A stretch of 64,000 bases of DNA, taken from the NCBI RefSeq assembly GCF_035978755.1, contig NZ_CP108414.1, positions 7,192,001 to 7,256,000 on the forward strand, written 5' to 3'. Below are positions 37,159 through 49,028 of this stretch, piece by piece. Positions within the stretch are counted from its first letter, which is position 1. Each line of letters starts with the position of its first letter. Position numbers and translations under genes: made by a program. The notes below the pieces were generated by a model. It had not been told where the DNA came from. It made no database searches and was given only the letters and a program-made list of their open reading frames with translations. The stretch is from Streptomyces sp. NBC_01298. GTDB taxonomy: Bacteria; Actinomycetota; Actinomycetes; Streptomycetales; Streptomycetaceae.

Positions 37159-38369
37159 CCGGCGACCAGGCCACCGGCAACCAGCACTTCGCCGCCCGCT
37201 GGCAGGGCGCGCTGACCAACAACTACGGCACCCCCGCGCTGGCGCTCGTACGCGGCGAGGGCGCGCAGGTCTGGGACGCGGACGGCAAGCAGTACACCGA
37301 CTTCGTCGGCGGTATCGCGGTCAACGCCCTCGGCCACGCGCACCCGGCCATCGTCACCGCCGTGACCGAGCAGATCTCCACCCTGGGCCACGTCTCCAAC
37401 CTCTACGCCTCCGAGCCGGTCCTCGCGCTCGGCGAGCGGCTGCTCCAGCTCTTCGGCCGCCCCGGCAAGGTCTTCTTCTGCAACTCCGGCGCCGAGGCCG
37501 TCGAGGCCGCCTTCAAGATCGGCCGGCTGACCGGGCGGACCCACATGGTCGCCACCGACGGCGGCTTCCACGGCCGCACCATGGGCGCCCTGGCGCTCAC
37601 CGGCCAGCCCAAGAAGCAGGCTCCGTTCCTGCCGCTGCCCGGAGACGTCACCCACGTTCCGTACGGCGATGTGGAGGCCCTGCGGGCCGCCGTCACCGAA
37701 GAGACCGCGCTCGTGATCATCGAGCCGATCCAGGGCGAGAACGGCGTGGTCGTCCCGCCGGCCGGCTACCTGACGGCCGCCCGTGAGATCACCCGGGCCA
37801 CCGGCACCCTGCTGGTCCTCGACGAGGTGCAGACCGGCATCGGCCGCTGCGGCCAGTGGTTCGAGCACCAGGCGCACGAGGGCGTCGAGCCCGACGTCGT
37901 CACCCTCGCGAAGGGCCTCGGCGGCGGCCTGCCGATCGGCGCCGTCGCGGCCTTCGGACCCGTGGCCGACCTGCTCCAGCCCGGTCAGCACGGCACCACC
38001 TTCGGCGGCAACCCGATCGCGTGCGCCGCCGGCCTCGCCGTGATCGACACCATCGCCGCCGACGGGCTCCTCGACCAGGTCAAGGAGCGCGGCGAGCGTC
38101 TGCGGGGCGGAATCGAGGGATTCGCACACCCGCTCGTCTCGCACGTCCGCGGTGCGGGCCTTCTGCTGGGTATCGTGCTGACCGAGCCGCTCGCACCGCA
38201 GGTGCAGCGCGCGGCTCAGGACGCCGGCTTCCTGGTCAACGCGCCCGCCCCCGACGTCGTACGGCTCATGCCTCCGTACGTGCTGTCCGAGGCCGAGGTG
38301 GACGCGTTCCTCCAGGCCCTGCCCGGCGTGCTGGACGCGGCGAAGTCCGCCGCGGACGTGGACGGATGA
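37155..38369 (+). CDS. argD: Acetylornithine aminotransferase
   Basis: 404 residues, ATG overlapping the argB stop. Class III aminotransferase: [64 protein letters not shown] [28 protein letters not shown], and [16 protein letters not shown] with the PLP lysine near 252. Makes N-acetylornithine from the semialdehyde; may also act as succinyldiaminopimelate aminotransferase. Followed by argR 22 bp later. Confidence 0.94.
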   Translation: MTGDQATGNQHFAARWQGALTNNYGTPALALVRGEGAQVWDADGKQYTDFVGGIAVNALGHAHPAIVTAVTEQISTLGHVSNLYASEPVLALGERLLQLFGRPGKVFFCNSGAEAVEAAFKIGRLTGRTHMVATDGGFHGRTMGALALTGQPKKQAPFLPLPGDVTHVPYGDVEALRAAVTEETALVIIEPIQGENGVVVPPAGYLTAAREITRATGTLLVLDEVQTGIGRCGQWFEHQAHEGVEPDVVTLAKGLGGGLPIGAVAAFGPVADLLQPGQHGTTFGGNPIACAAGLAVIDTIAADGLLDQVKERGERLRGGIEGFAHPLVSHVRGAGLLLGIVLTEPLAPQVQRAAQDAGFLVNAPAPDVVRLMPPYVLSEAEVDAFLQALPGVLDAAKSAADVDG

Positions 38370-38391
38370 TCAATCGGGGAATGGGACGACG

Positions 38392-38928
38392 ATGAGTCAG
38401 GCGCAGGAACACGAGTCGAACGGCCAGTCCGTTCCGCAGACCCGCACCGCGCGCCACCGGCGGATCGTGGACATCCTCAACCGGCAGCCGGTCCGCTCCC
38501 AGAGCCAACTGGCCAAGCTGCTCGCCGACGACGGGCTGAGCGTCACCCAGGCGACGCTCAGCCGCGACCTCGACGAGCTCGGCGCGGTGAAGATCCGCAA
38601 CACCGGCGGCGAGCTGATCTACGCGGTCCCCAGCGAGGGCGGCTTCCGCACCCCGCAGGCGCCGCTCGGCGAGTCGGCGAAGGAGGAGCGCATGCGGCGC
38701 CTCTCCGGCGAACTGCTGATCTCCGCGGAGGCCTCCGCGAACCTCGTGGTCCTGCGCACCCCGCCGGGTGCGGCCCAGTTCCTCGCCTCGGCGATCGACC
38801 AGGCCGAACTCCAGGCCATCCTCGGCACGATCGCGGGTGACGACACCCTGATGCTGATCAGCCGCGACCCGGCGGGCGGCCAGGCCCTCGCCGACCACCT
38901 GCTGAGGCTGGCCCAGAAGGAAGGCTGA
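38392..38928 (+). CDS. argR: Arginine repressor
   Basis: 178 residues. N-terminal winged helix (about 18-80, [31 protein letters not shown] in parts, [20 protein letters not shown]) and C-terminal hexamerisation/arginine-binding domain (about 105-175, [31 protein letters not shown] in parts). The DLDEL and GT-AGDDT motifs are diagnostic. Binds ARG boxes with arginine as corepressor, likely at argC and argG. Last gene of argCJBDR. Confidence 0.95.
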   Translation: MSQAQEHESNGQSVPQTRTARHRRIVDILNRQPVRSQSQLAKLLADDGLSVTQATLSRDLDELGAVKIRNTGGELIYAVPSEGGFRTPQAPLGESAKEERMRRLSGELLISAEASANLVVLRTPPGAAQFLASAIDQAELQAILGTIAGDDTLMLISRDPAGGQALADHLLRLAQKEG

Positions 38929-38969
38929 CCCGGATGGTGGGCTGACCCGGAAGGCAGGCTGACGCCGCC

Positions 38970-39668
38970 TCAGTACCGGGTGACGGCCAGCTCGCCGGAC
39001 TCCGTGCCGATCACGATGTGCGGCTGCCTGTGCGGGTCCGCCCAGCGCAGCACCGCGCGCATCGCGCCCTCGGGGACCGATACGCAGCCGGCCGTCGCGC
39101 CCTTGCCGTTCACGTGCAGGAAGATGCCCGCGCCCCGGCCCCGTACCGGATGCTCGTAGTTGAAGTCGATGACCAGGGCGTGCGCGTACTGCTTCGCGTA
39201 CGCGGTCAGGTGCTCCGCCTCGCCGGGCGCACAGTCCGCGGGCAGCGGCTCCACCCAGCGGTTGTAGCTCGCCGAGGCATTGTCCTGGCACCACCAGGAG
39301 TCGCTGGTCACCCGTCGGTAGCGGTACGCCGTACCGGCCGGCGCGTGCGCGATGCCGAAGGCGTAGGGGAGCGCGTAGAGCCCCGCCGGGGTGGTGTTCG
39401 TGCCCTGGGTCCGGGTCGCCCCCTCGGTCAGCCCGTTCGCGCCGAACCGGGCGGGCGCGCTGCCCGCCGCGTACCAGCGCCCCGCCCGCCGGTCCCACCA
39501 GGTCAGGCGCCCGGTCGTGGAGCCGGGGGCCGGAGCCACGGCGGTGATCAGCTGGCTGCCGCCGCCGGTGTCGGCGAGCCGGGCGGGCAGCGGGGGGTCA
39601 CCGTGGGGGCCCTGTGGCAGCAGGCTGGTGACGATCAGTGAGGTGGCGAGGAGCGCGGTACGCAGCAC
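38970..39668 (-). CDS. Secreted L,D-transpeptidase-like protein
   Basis: 232 residues with a signal peptide (about 1-20, LLATSLIVTSLLP). The C-terminal YkuD-like core has ALVIDFNYEHPVRGRGAGIFLHVNGKGATAGCVSVPEGAM (in parts) with the nucleophile cysteine near 207 and the upstream histidine, though the usual SHGC is TAGC. Likely forms or modifies peptidoglycan cross-links outside the membrane. Transcribed with the PPOx gene (ATG 3 bp after its stop). Confidence 0.78.
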   Translation of the reverse strand: MLRTALLATSLIVTSLLPQGPHGDPPLPARLADTGGGSQLITAVAPAPGSTTGRLTWWDRRAGRWYAAGSAPARFGANGLTEGATRTQGTNTTPAGLYALPYAFGIAHAPAGTAYRYRRVTSDSWWCQDNASASYNRWVEPLPADCAPGEAEHLTAYAKQYAHALVIDFNYEHPVRGRGAGIFLHVNGKGATAGCVSVPEGAMRAVLRWADPHRQPHIVIGTESGELAVTRY

Positions 39669-39671
39669 ATG

Positions 39672-40253
<582 letters not shown>

Positions 40254-40296
40254 GGCCGGATTATCTCCCCCGACTTCCGGGCCCTGTCACGGAATT

Positions 40297-41775
40297 TCAG
40301 TCGGTGAGACCGAGCCGGGAGCGGCGCAGTCCCAGCTCGTACGCGTCGAAGAGGTGCGCGGACCGCCCGAGCAACGCGGCCAGCTCGGCCCGGTCCGCTT
40401 CTGCGAAGTGGAGGGTGACATGCCATTTCCAGCCGCGTACGAGCGCCCGCGCCTGTGTACGCAGCCCCGGGTCGGGGTCGGCCGTCAGGGCCACCGCGGC
40501 CCGCAGCTCGTGGATCCCGCCCCGCGCGCGGAGCAGCCGGAAGGCGGCCCGGCGGACGTGCGCGGGCCGCTCGGGCCCGATCCGTTCGGTCAGGTGGGCG
40601 TGGTCCAGCCTGCCGGCCACCGGGAGCAGGCTGAGCGCGGCCTCCCGGGCGACGCCGGGCCACGGGTCGTCCAGCAGCGGGATCAGGAACGCGTCCTCGG
40701 GGGAGGCCTCCAGCCGGCGCAGCCCGGCCACGGCGGCGGCCCGCACCGCCCCGTCGGGGTGGCCGAGCAGGCTCCGCAGCAGCGGTGCGTCCGCCCGCTT
40801 CGCGCACTCGGAGAAGCCGGTCACCGCGTACGGGGAGAGCTGCCCGGGAGCCGTGACCAGGGCGAGGCAGGACGCGTAGGGGTCGCCGCCGTCCTGCGCG
40901 AGGAGCCAGCGCGCGCAGGCCCGTACGAGCCCGGAGCGGTCGGTGAGGTGCCGCGCGGCCTCGGCCGCCCGGCCGGCCCCGCGCAGGGCGGTGACCCCGG
41001 CGGCCCGGACCGTCGGGAGGCGGCCGCCCAACAGGGCGTCGACCGCCGCGTCGTCCGGCCCGCCGGTGGCCAGGGCGAGCAGCGCGGCGTCGGTCCACAG
41101 CCGAGCCGTGGCCGGATCCGGTTCGCGGGCGGCCCGCCGCGCGAGGTCCCGTACGCGGGTCTCCCCGGCGGCGACGGTCAGCCGGGCGGCGAACCGCCGG
41201 GTCGGCGGGTCGGCCCGGTCGGCCAGGCGGGCGAGGGCCTCGGCGCACTGTTCCCCGGTCAGGGCCTTCCAGCTCCACGCGGCCGGGGGCCGGCCGGGGT
41301 GCCATCCCGCGGTGACGGGGGAGCGCCGGCCGCTCAGGGCGGTCTCCAGCTGCTCCACCGCCCAGGCGCCGTGTTCGCGCCGGCCCAGCCGCACGATGAG
41401 CGGGCTGAGATCGACCAGGGCGGCGACCGGGTCGCGGGCCACGACCCCGGCGAGCACCCGCCGGGCGCGCTCGCGCACTTGCGGGGCCCAGTCGGCGCAC
41501 CTGATCAGGACGAGCTGCGGCGAGAGGTCCCGTTCTTCGCACAGCGCGGCCTCGCGGACCCGCCCGTCGCGGTCGCAGAGCCGGGCTTCGATCCGGCTGC
41601 CTCGGGGCGGCCGCCAGGAGAACGCGGTGAGGTCGCGCACCTCCTCGTCGAAGGCGGTCCAGGCCTCCGGCCCGGTACCGGCGAGCCGGGCGGAGACCGG
41701 GATCCCGGCCCCGGCCAGGAGCGCCGCCGCGGCGGCGCGCCCCCGCTCCGCGTCCTGCCGCGCCCTGGTTCCCAT
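40297..41775 (-). CDS. HEAT-repeat protein
   Basis: 492 residues built of repeated ~30-residue helix pairs (for example RERARRVLAGVVARDPVAALVDL, GHPDGAVRAAAVAGLRRLEAS, DPWPGVAREAALSLLPVAG, RPAHVRRAAFRLLRARGGIHEL), characteristic of HEAT/PBS-type solenoids used for protein or DNA binding. No catalytic motif. Cytoplasmic. Opens the minus-strand HEAT-PPOx-LDT unit and is divergent from argG. Confidence 0.75.
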   Translation of the reverse strand: MGTRARQDAERGRAAAAALLAGAGIPVSARLAGTGPEAWTAFDEEVRDLTAFSWRPPRGSRIEARLCDRDGRVREAALCEERDLSPQLVLIRCADWAPQVRERARRVLAGVVARDPVAALVDLSPLIVRLGRREHGAWAVEQLETALSGRRSPVTAGWHPGRPPAAWSWKALTGEQCAEALARLADRADPPTRRFAARLTVAAGETRVRDLARRAAREPDPATARLWTDAALLALATGGPDDAAVDALLGGRLPTVRAAGVTALRGAGRAAEAARHLTDRSGLVRACARWLLAQDGGDPYASCLALVTAPGQLSPYAVTGFSECAKRADAPLLRSLLGHPDGAVRAAAVAGLRRLEASPEDAFLIPLLDDPWPGVAREAALSLLPVAGRLDHAHLTERIGPERPAHVRRAAFRLLRARGGIHELRAAVALTADPDPGLRTQARALVRGWKWHVTLHFAEADRAELAALLGRSAHLFDAYELGLRRSRLGLTD

Positions 41776-41869
41776 GGGTCCTCCCCTTGTCGTCCACCGA
41801 TGGTAGGCGGGGCTCAGGGAACGGGCCTCTCTTATATGCGCAGGTCAGTGGAGGTGGCCCCGGACTCGA

Positions 41870-41904
41870 TTGACGAAACATGCAGAGCAGTGCATAGTTA
41901 TGCC
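41870..41904 (+). promoter_or_regulatory. argG promoter with ARG box
   Basis: -35 TTGACG (41870-41875), 17 bp, -10 CATAGT (41893-41898). GCATA-GT-TATGC at 41892-41903 is a perfect inverted repeat overlapping the -10, with a further ATGCA half-site at 41880. Matches the argC sites in 10 of 12 positions. Confidence 0.65.
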
Positions 41905-41951
41905 TACCGCTGTTGGACGTGACGGCGGATGCACCGTGTAAGGAGAACCCC

Positions 41952-43145
41952 GTGGCCGAGCGCGTCGTACTCGCCTATTCAGGCGGTCTGGACACGTCCG
42001 TCGCCATCGGCTGGATCGCCGAGGAGACGGGCGCCGAGGTCATCGCCGTCGCGGTGGACGTCGGCCAGGGCGGCGAGGACCTGGACGTCATCCGCAAGCG
42101 GGCGCTCGCCTGCGGTGCGGTCGAGGCCGAGGTGGCCGACGCCCGGGACGAGTTCGCCGACGAGTACTGCCTCCCGGCGATCAAGGCGAACGCCCTCTAC
42201 ATGGACCGCTACCCGCTGGTCTCCGCCCTCTCGCGGCCGGCCATCGTCAAGCACCTCGTGGCCGCCGCCCGCAAGCACGGCGCCACCACCGTCGCCCACG
42301 GCTGCACCGGCAAGGGCAACGACCAGGTCCGCTTCGAGGCCGGCATCGCCGCCCTGGGCCCCGACCTCAGGTGCATCGCCCCGGTCCGCGACTACGCGAT
42401 GACCCGCGACAAGGCCATCGCCTTCGCCGAGAAGGCGGACCTGCCGATCGCGACCACCAAGAAGTCCCCGTACTCCATCGACCAGAACGTCTTCGGACGC
42501 GCCGTCGAGACGGGCTTCCTGGAGGACATCTGGAACGCGCCGATCGAGGACATCTACGAGTACACCGCCGACCCGGCCCTGACGCGCGAGGCCGACGAGG
42601 TCGTCATCTCCTTCAAGGAGGGCGTCCCGGTCGCCATCGACGGCAAGCCCGTCACCGTGCTCCAGGCCATCCAGCAGCTCAACGAGCGCGCCGGGGCCCA
42701 GGGCATCGGCCGGATCGACATCGTCGAGGACCGGCTCGTGGGCATCAAGTCCCGCGAGGTGTACGAGGCGCCGGGCGCGATCGCGCTGATCACCGCGCAC
42801 CAGGAGCTGGAGAACGTCACCGTCGAACGCGAGCTCGCCCGCTACAAGCGGCAGGTCGAGCAGCGCTGGGGCGAGATGGTCTACGACGGCCTGTGGTTCT
42901 CCCCGCTGAAGCGGGCGCTGGACGGTTTCGTCAACGAGGCCAACCAGCACGTCAGCGGCGACATCCGGATGACCCTGCACGGCGGCCGCGCCGTCGTCAC
43001 CGGCCGGAAGTCGGACGAGTCGCTGTACGACTTCAACCTCGCGACCTACGACTCGGGCGACACCTTCGACCAGTCGAAGGCCCAGGGCTTCATCGAGATC
43101 TTCGGCCTCTCCTCGAAGATCGCGGCCCGCCGCGACCTCGCCTGA
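41952..43145 (+). CDS. argG: Argininosuccinate synthase
   Basis: 397 residues from GTG 41952 after AAGGAGAA; frame open to 41913. PP-loop [64 protein letters not shown] (substrate loop), [17 protein letters not shown]. Joins citrulline and aspartate with ATP. Own ARG-box promoter rather than part of argCJBDR, but next to it; argH follows with a 121-bp gap. Confidence 0.95.
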   Translation: MAERVVLAYSGGLDTSVAIGWIAEETGAEVIAVAVDVGQGGEDLDVIRKRALACGAVEAEVADARDEFADEYCLPAIKANALYMDRYPLVSALSRPAIVKHLVAAARKHGATTVAHGCTGKGNDQVRFEAGIAALGPDLRCIAPVRDYAMTRDKAIAFAEKADLPIATTKKSPYSIDQNVFGRAVETGFLEDIWNAPIEDIYEYTADPALTREADEVVISFKEGVPVAIDGKPVTVLQAIQQLNERAGAQGIGRIDIVEDRLVGIKSREVYEAPGAIALITAHQELENVTVERELARYKRQVEQRWGEMVYDGLWFSPLKRALDGFVNEANQHVSGDIRMTLHGGRAVVTGRKSDESLYDFNLATYDSGDTFDQSKAQGFIEIFGLSSKIAARRDLA

Positions 43146-43153
43146 TCCACACC

Positions 43154-43191
43154 GTTCGTACCCTCGTTACCCGGGTACCCGCAGTACGAAC
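43154..43191. other. Hairpin between argG and argH
   Basis: GTTCGTAC (43154-43161) and GTACGAAC (43184-43191) form an 8-bp perfect arm enclosing TACCCGGGTA, itself a palindrome. Could be an attenuator, processing site or weak terminator. Confidence 0.5.
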
Positions 43192-43254
43192 CGCTTCCCC
43201 GTTACCTCCGCGGCGGGGAGGCGGTTGCACATCCGAAGCCATGCACGTTCTTGA

Positions 43255-44697
<1,443 letters not shown>

Positions 44698-44720
44698 CCG
44701 CAGCAAGAGATCGCCGTACC

Positions 44721-44766
44721 CGCAGGGGCGGCCGGAGCCTGGTCCAAGGCTCCGGCCGCCCCTGCG
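44721..44766. terminator. Bidirectional terminator after argH
   Basis: Nineteen-base arms CGCAGGGGCGGCCGGAGCC and GGCTCCGGCCGCCCCTGCG with an eight-base loop, perfect pairing, between convergent genes. Confidence 0.88.
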
Positions 44767-44769
44767 GCG

Positions 44770-45285
44770 TTACGCCGCCCACTGGGCCAGCGCGTCGAAG
44801 TCGGCCCGGACCAGCCCGATCCGCTCGTCGATCCGCAGCAGCAGCGCGTGCGCGGGGTGGCGCTGCTCCACGTAGTCGCGGTCCAGGCCGGTGATGTCGT
44901 CGTCGATCCAGGCGAAGGGCCGCCCGCCCGCGTACTCCAGGATGTACTGGGTCTTCCAGAAGGTGCCGCGCGGTGCGCGCCCGTGCATCTGGGGCCAGTC
45001 GATCCAGGGGAGCTCCGGCAGCCCCAGGTGCGGGCCTATCCACTCGTTCGCCTCGCCCTTCCAGGTGGTCGCCCAGACGAGCTCGTACGCCTCCGCGAGC
45101 GCGAGCAGCTCCTCGCCGTGGGCGGGATTCAGCCAGACCCGCAGCGGCTTCGCGCTCTCCGTCCGCGACCAGCCGGTCGGCCGCACGCGGTGCGTGGCGT
45201 ACCCCTCGGGGCGGCGCTGGGGCTTGGCCGCGTACGGGTTCAGCGGGCCGTCCACGTCGATCAGCAGCAGGGGCTTCGGGTTCAT
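44770..45285 (-). CDS. HAD-like small hydrolase
   Basis: 171 residues. Motif I LLLIDVDGPLNPYA (DxDG), motif II ATTWKGEAN and motif IV-like FAWIDDDITGLD. No cap domain, short, lacks the usual DGTL so substrate and activity are uncertain. Convergent with argH, starts just after the TetR divergent promoter. Confidence 0.7.
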   Translation of the reverse strand: MNPKPLLLIDVDGPLNPYAAKPQRRPEGYATHRVRPTGWSRTESAKPLRVWLNPAHGEELLALAEAYELVWATTWKGEANEWIGPHLGLPELPWIDWPQMHGRAPRGTFWKTQYILEYAGGRPFAWIDDDITGLDRDYVEQRHPAHALLLRIDERIGLVRADFDALAQWAA

Positions 45286-45346
45286 CTCGGCATGCTTCCT
45301 TCCGGCGCCCGAGGGGGCACCTCATTTTTTGGGTGAACAAGGCTCG

Positions 45347-45386
45347 ATGAGACACTGACGTCTCATTCGGGTTATGGTTGTCTCAT
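45347..45386. promoter_or_regulatory. TetR operator candidate
   Basis: ATGAGAC-ACTGAC-GTCTCAT at 45347-45366 is a perfect 7-bp-arm inverted repeat. A further GTCTCAT half-site at 45380-45386 overlaps the tetR ATG. TATGGT at 45374-45379 could be the -10 of a leaderless message. Control of the tetR-MFS unit and of the divergent HAD gene by TetR is inferred. Confidence 0.68.
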
Positions 45387-45936
45387 GGCCATGGATCGTG
45401 ATCAGGTGCTCCGCGCCGCCGCCGCCCTGCTCTCCCGCAAATCGACCGCCACGATGGACGAGGTCGCGAGGGCCGCCGGCATCGGCCGCGCGACCCTCCA
45501 CCGGCACTTCGCGGGGCGTGACGCCCTCGTACGGGCACTCGAAGAGCTCGGCATCCGGGAGTTCGAGGTGTCCTTCGACAACGCCCGCCTCGACGAGGGC
45601 ACGGCGATCGACGCGCTCCGCAGGCTCGTCGCCGAGGCGGAGCCCAACGCCGAGCTGCTGGCCTTCCTCGTCACCGAGAACCAGCTCTTCGAGGGGGACC
45701 AGGTCAACGAGGGCTGGGCCCGCCTCGACGCCCGCGTCGGCGACCTCTTCCGGCGCGGCCAGCACGAGGGCGACATCCGGATCGACCTGAGCCCCGCCTG
45801 GCTCACCGAGGCCCTCTACGGGCTCATCGGCACCTGCGCCTGGGCCGTCATGGACGGCCGGGTCGCTGCCAAGGACTTTCAGTACATGATCATCGAGTTG
45901 CTGCTCGGTGGCGCACGACGGAGTGTGGAGAAATGA
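45385..45936 (+). CDS. TetR/AcrR-family regulator
   Basis: 183 residues. HTH about 8-50 (AAALLSRKSTATMDEVARAAGIGRATLHRHFAGRDALVRAL in parts); helical ligand domain follows. ATG 45385 may be leaderless; a second in-frame ATG at 45391. Stop overlaps the MFS start by ATGA. Almost certainly represses the efflux gene. Confidence 0.9.
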   Translation: MAMDRDQVLRAAAALLSRKSTATMDEVARAAGIGRATLHRHFAGRDALVRALEELGIREFEVSFDNARLDEGTAIDALRRLVAEAEPNAELLAFLVTENQLFEGDQVNEGWARLDARVGDLFRRGQHEGDIRIDLSPAWLTEALYGLIGTCAWAVMDGRVAAKDFQYMIIELLLGGARRSVEK

Positions 45937-47477
45937 GCCGTACCGAACAGCTGACCCGGACCCAGGGGGCACAGGGCCGTCGCCGCGGGCGCTGGCTCGC
46001 GCTCTCCGTGCTCGTACTGGCCGTCCTGCTGGTCGCCGTCGACGCCACCGTACTCGGTCTCGCCACGCCCGCCCTCAGCGAGGACCTGAAGCCTTCGGGC
46101 ACCCAGCTCCTGTGGATCGGCGACATCTACTCCTTCGTCATCGCCGGCCTGCTCGTCTCCATGGGCTCCCTCGGCGACCGGATAGGCCGAAAGAAGCTCC
46201 TCCTCGTCGGCGCGACCGCCTTCGGCGCCGTCTCGGTCCTCAACGCCTACGCCACCAGCCCCGAGATGATGATCATCGCCCGGGCCCTGCTCGGCGTGGC
46301 CGGCGCGACCCTGATGCCCTCCACCCTCGCGCTGATCCGCAACATCTTCCACGACCCCAAGGAGCGCAGCCTCGCCATCGGCATCTGGGGCGCCACCGCC
46401 TCGGCCGGCGCGGCCGTCGGCCCGGTGGTCGGCGGAGCCCTGCTCCAGCACTTCTGGTGGGGCTCGGTCTTCCTCATCAACCTCCCCGTGATGGTCGTCC
46501 TGGTCATCGTCGGCATCAAGCTGCTGCCCGAGTCCAAGAACCCGGTCGCCGGCCCCTGGGACCTCTTCAGCGTCGGCCTCTCCCTCGTCGGCATCATCGG
46601 CGTGGTCTACGCCGTCAAGCAGGTCGCCACCCACGGCATGGGCTGGCAGGTCTGGGTGGCCGCCGCCATCGGAGCGGGCGCGCTCTACACCTTCGTACGC
46701 CGCCAGTTCACGCTGCCGGCCCCGCTCCTCGACATGCGCCTGTTCAAGCACCGCGGGTTCTCCGGCGCGGTCCTCGCCGACCTGCTCACCGTCTTCGGGC
46801 TGTCCGGACTGGTCTTCTTCCTCTCCCAGTTCCTCCAGCTCGTCCAGGGCCGCGATCCGCTCGAAGCGGGCCTCGCCGAACTGCCCGCCGCCGTCGGCGC
46901 CGTGGTCACCGGCCTGGTCGCGGGCAGGTACGCCCGCAGGTACGGGGTACGGGTCATCGTGACCGGAGGCCTCGCCGCCATCGGCATCGCGCTGGCCGCG
47001 CTGACCGTGATCCACAAGGAGACCGGCTACCCGCTGCTCGGCGCGGCCCTGCTCATCGTCGGCCTCGGCGCCGGCTTCTCCTTCACGGTCACCGCCGACG
47101 TGATCCTCTCCAGCGTCCCCAAGGAGCAGGCCGGTTCCGCCTCGGCCGTCTCGGAGACCGCCTACGAACTGGGCGCCGCCCTCGGCATCGCCCTGCTCGG
47201 CTCGGTCGTCACCGGCGTCTACCAGGGCTTCACCGCCCCGGCCTCCGTCACCGGACCCGTCGCCGACGCCGCCCACGAATCACTCGGCGGCGCCGTCGAA
47301 GCGGCCCGGTCGCTGGACCCGCAGACCGCCCAGCAGATGGTCGGCGCCGCTCAGGAAGCCTTCGTGGACGGCCTGCGGCTGGCCTCCGGCGTCGGCGCGG
47401 CCGTCCTGCTGGCCACCGCGGTGGCGGCCTGGTTCCTCCTCAAGGGGCAGGAGCTCCAGGACGGCATCGAGCACTGA
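45933..47477 (+). CDS. MFS transporter, DHA2-type drug efflux
   Basis: 514 residues with about 14 helices. Motif A GSLGDRIGRKKLLL, motif C-like GAAVGPVVGGALLQ, RLFKHRGFSGAVLADL, AGLAELPAAVGAVVTG. DHA2/QacA-type proton-drug antiporter. Fully translationally coupled to TetR. Substrate unknown; an aromatic or cationic drug is typical. A hairpin terminator follows. Confidence 0.9.
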   Translation: MSRTEQLTRTQGAQGRRRGRWLALSVLVLAVLLVAVDATVLGLATPALSEDLKPSGTQLLWIGDIYSFVIAGLLVSMGSLGDRIGRKKLLLVGATAFGAVSVLNAYATSPEMMIIARALLGVAGATLMPSTLALIRNIFHDPKERSLAIGIWGATASAGAAVGPVVGGALLQHFWWGSVFLINLPVMVVLVIVGIKLLPESKNPVAGPWDLFSVGLSLVGIIGVVYAVKQVATHGMGWQVWVAAAIGAGALYTFVRRQFTLPAPLLDMRLFKHRGFSGAVLADLLTVFGLSGLVFFLSQFLQLVQGRDPLEAGLAELPAAVGAVVTGLVAGRYARRYGVRVIVTGGLAAIGIALAALTVIHKETGYPLLGAALLIVGLGAGFSFTVTADVILSSVPKEQAGSASAVSETAYELGAALGIALLGSVVTGVYQGFTAPASVTGPVADAAHESLGGAVEAARSLDPQTAQQMVGAAQEAFVDGLRLASGVGAAVLLATAVAAWFLLKGQELQDGIEH

Positions 47478-47493
47478 CACTGCGCCAGAGGGC

Positions 47494-47537
47494 GGTGTCC
47501 CGCGCGGAGTTGACAGTCCGTCGACGCGCGGGACACC
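47494..47537 (+). terminator. Hairpin terminator after MFS gene
   Basis: GGTGTCCCGCGCG and CGCGCGGGACACC pair perfectly over 13 bp; an 18-base loop contains TTGACA. May act as terminator or as operator for the next gene. Confidence 0.55.
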
Positions 47538-47546
47538 ATCCCGGCG

Positions 47547-49022
47547 ATGGAGATCAACGACTTGACCCCGGCGGAGCGCCGCATATGGGACGCCTTCCCC
47601 CGCGGGGAGCGCGTCGATTTCCTCGAACAACCCGGGGAAACCGGCTCCGGCGGCGCCGACTGGGGGCCGGAACGGACCGTGCGCGCCGAGGTCCTCACCG
47701 CGCTCCTGCTGGGTGGCCCCACCGCCGAAGGGCAGGTCGCCGGACTGAACGTCCGGGGTGCGCGGATCACCGGCAAGCTGAACCTCAAGTACGCCGTCGT
47801 GGAGCACCCGATCCGGCTGCGGGCCTGCTGGTTCGAACGCAAACCCCTGCTCTACGGAGCCCAGTTGCGGGTCTTCGTGGCCAACGACTCCACTCTGCCC
47901 GGCCTCACCGCGAACACCGTCCGCGTCGATCTCGCGCTCCGGCTGTCGTGCTGCCGGATCACGGGGCCGGTACGCCTCGCCGGTGCCCGGATAGCCGGCG
48001 GACTCTTCCTCCGCAAGGCGGTCATCGGCATCGCGGGCCCGGCCGAGGAGGGCCAGGAGGCGACCCTCCAGTTCAACCACGCCGACATCGGGACCGACGT
48101 CATCGCCATGGAGCTCACCGTCCACGGCCAGACCCGCATCAACGGCGCAACCGTCGGCGGCCAGATCAACTTCGACGACGCCCGGCTCCTTGCCCCCGGC
48201 GGGACCGCTCTGCACGCCGAGATCCTCAACGTCGGCACCGACCTGCGCGCCATGCGGCTGGAGGCCCGCGGCCGGGTCAACCTCACCGGCTCCCGAATAC
48301 CGGGCCAGCTCAACCTCGCCTACGCCCGCCTCATCAACCCCGGCGGGGTCGCCCTGCGCGCCTCCAGCTGTGTCGCCGGCGAGGTGTGGCTGCGCAATTG
48401 CCCGACCATCCAGGGCGGCGTGAACCTGCGCCGCTCCCAGTTCGACATGCTCCACATCGCGCCCGAGACCTGGCCGGGGGAGATCCGCATCGCGGGACTC
48501 GCCTACCGCGCCCTCAGCCCGCACGTTCCCGCCGAGCAGCGACTGCCCGTTCTCGAGCGCGAGGAGTCGGGCTACGTCCCGTACGCCTACGAGCAGCTCG
48601 CCACGGCCTACCGTACGGCGGGCGACGAGGCGGCGGCGCGGACCGTCCTGCTCGCCAAACTGCGGCGCCACCGCCGCACCCTGCCCCGGATCGCCAGGTT
48701 CTGGGGGCTGCTCCAGGACGGCACCGTGGGCTACGGGTTCCGGCCGCTGCGCGCCGCGGGCTGGCTGCTGGCGCTGCTGATCACTGGGAGCCTCGCGTAC
48801 GGGCTCCACCCGCCGCGGGAGCTGAAGCAGGGGGAGGCGCCGGAATTCAACCCGGTCTTCTACACGCTCGACCTGATGGTGCCGATCATCAGCTTCGGCC
48901 AGGAGGCGCCCTACGCACCGGACGGCTGGTACCAGTGGCTGTCGTACCTGCTGATCGTGACCGGCTGGATCCTCGCCACGACGACCGCGGCGGGCGTCAG
49001 CCGGTCACTGCAACGGCAGTAG
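47547..49022 (+). CDS. Membrane-anchored repeat protein (beta-helix-like)
   Basis: 491 residues. Residues about 55-320 contain repeated ARITGKLNLKYA, ARIAGGLFLRKA, ATVGGQINFDDARL, SRIPGQLNLAYARL and similar units of a beta-helical solenoid, related in style to pentapeptide repeats. After that come a helical stretch and two to three C-terminal membrane segments (WLLALLITGSLAYGL, WYQWLSYLLIVTGWILATTTAAG). Databases often name such proteins membrane-associated oxidoreductase without evidence; I see no redox motif. Function unknown. Confidence 0.6.
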   Translation: MEINDLTPAERRIWDAFPRGERVDFLEQPGETGSGGADWGPERTVRAEVLTALLLGGPTAEGQVAGLNVRGARITGKLNLKYAVVEHPIRLRACWFERKPLLYGAQLRVFVANDSTLPGLTANTVRVDLALRLSCCRITGPVRLAGARIAGGLFLRKAVIGIAGPAEEGQEATLQFNHADIGTDVIAMELTVHGQTRINGATVGGQINFDDARLLAPGGTALHAEILNVGTDLRAMRLEARGRVNLTGSRIPGQLNLAYARLINPGGVALRASSCVAGEVWLRNCPTIQGGVNLRRSQFDMLHIAPETWPGEIRIAGLAYRALSPHVPAEQRLPVLEREESGYVPYAYEQLATAYRTAGDEAAARTVLLAKLRRHRRTLPRIARFWGLLQDGTVGYGFRPLRAAGWLLALLITGSLAYGLHPPRELKQGEAPEFNPVFYTLDLMVPIISFGQEAPYAPDGWYQWLSYLLIVTGWILATTTAAGVSRSLQRQ

Positions 49023-49028
49023 CGGGGG

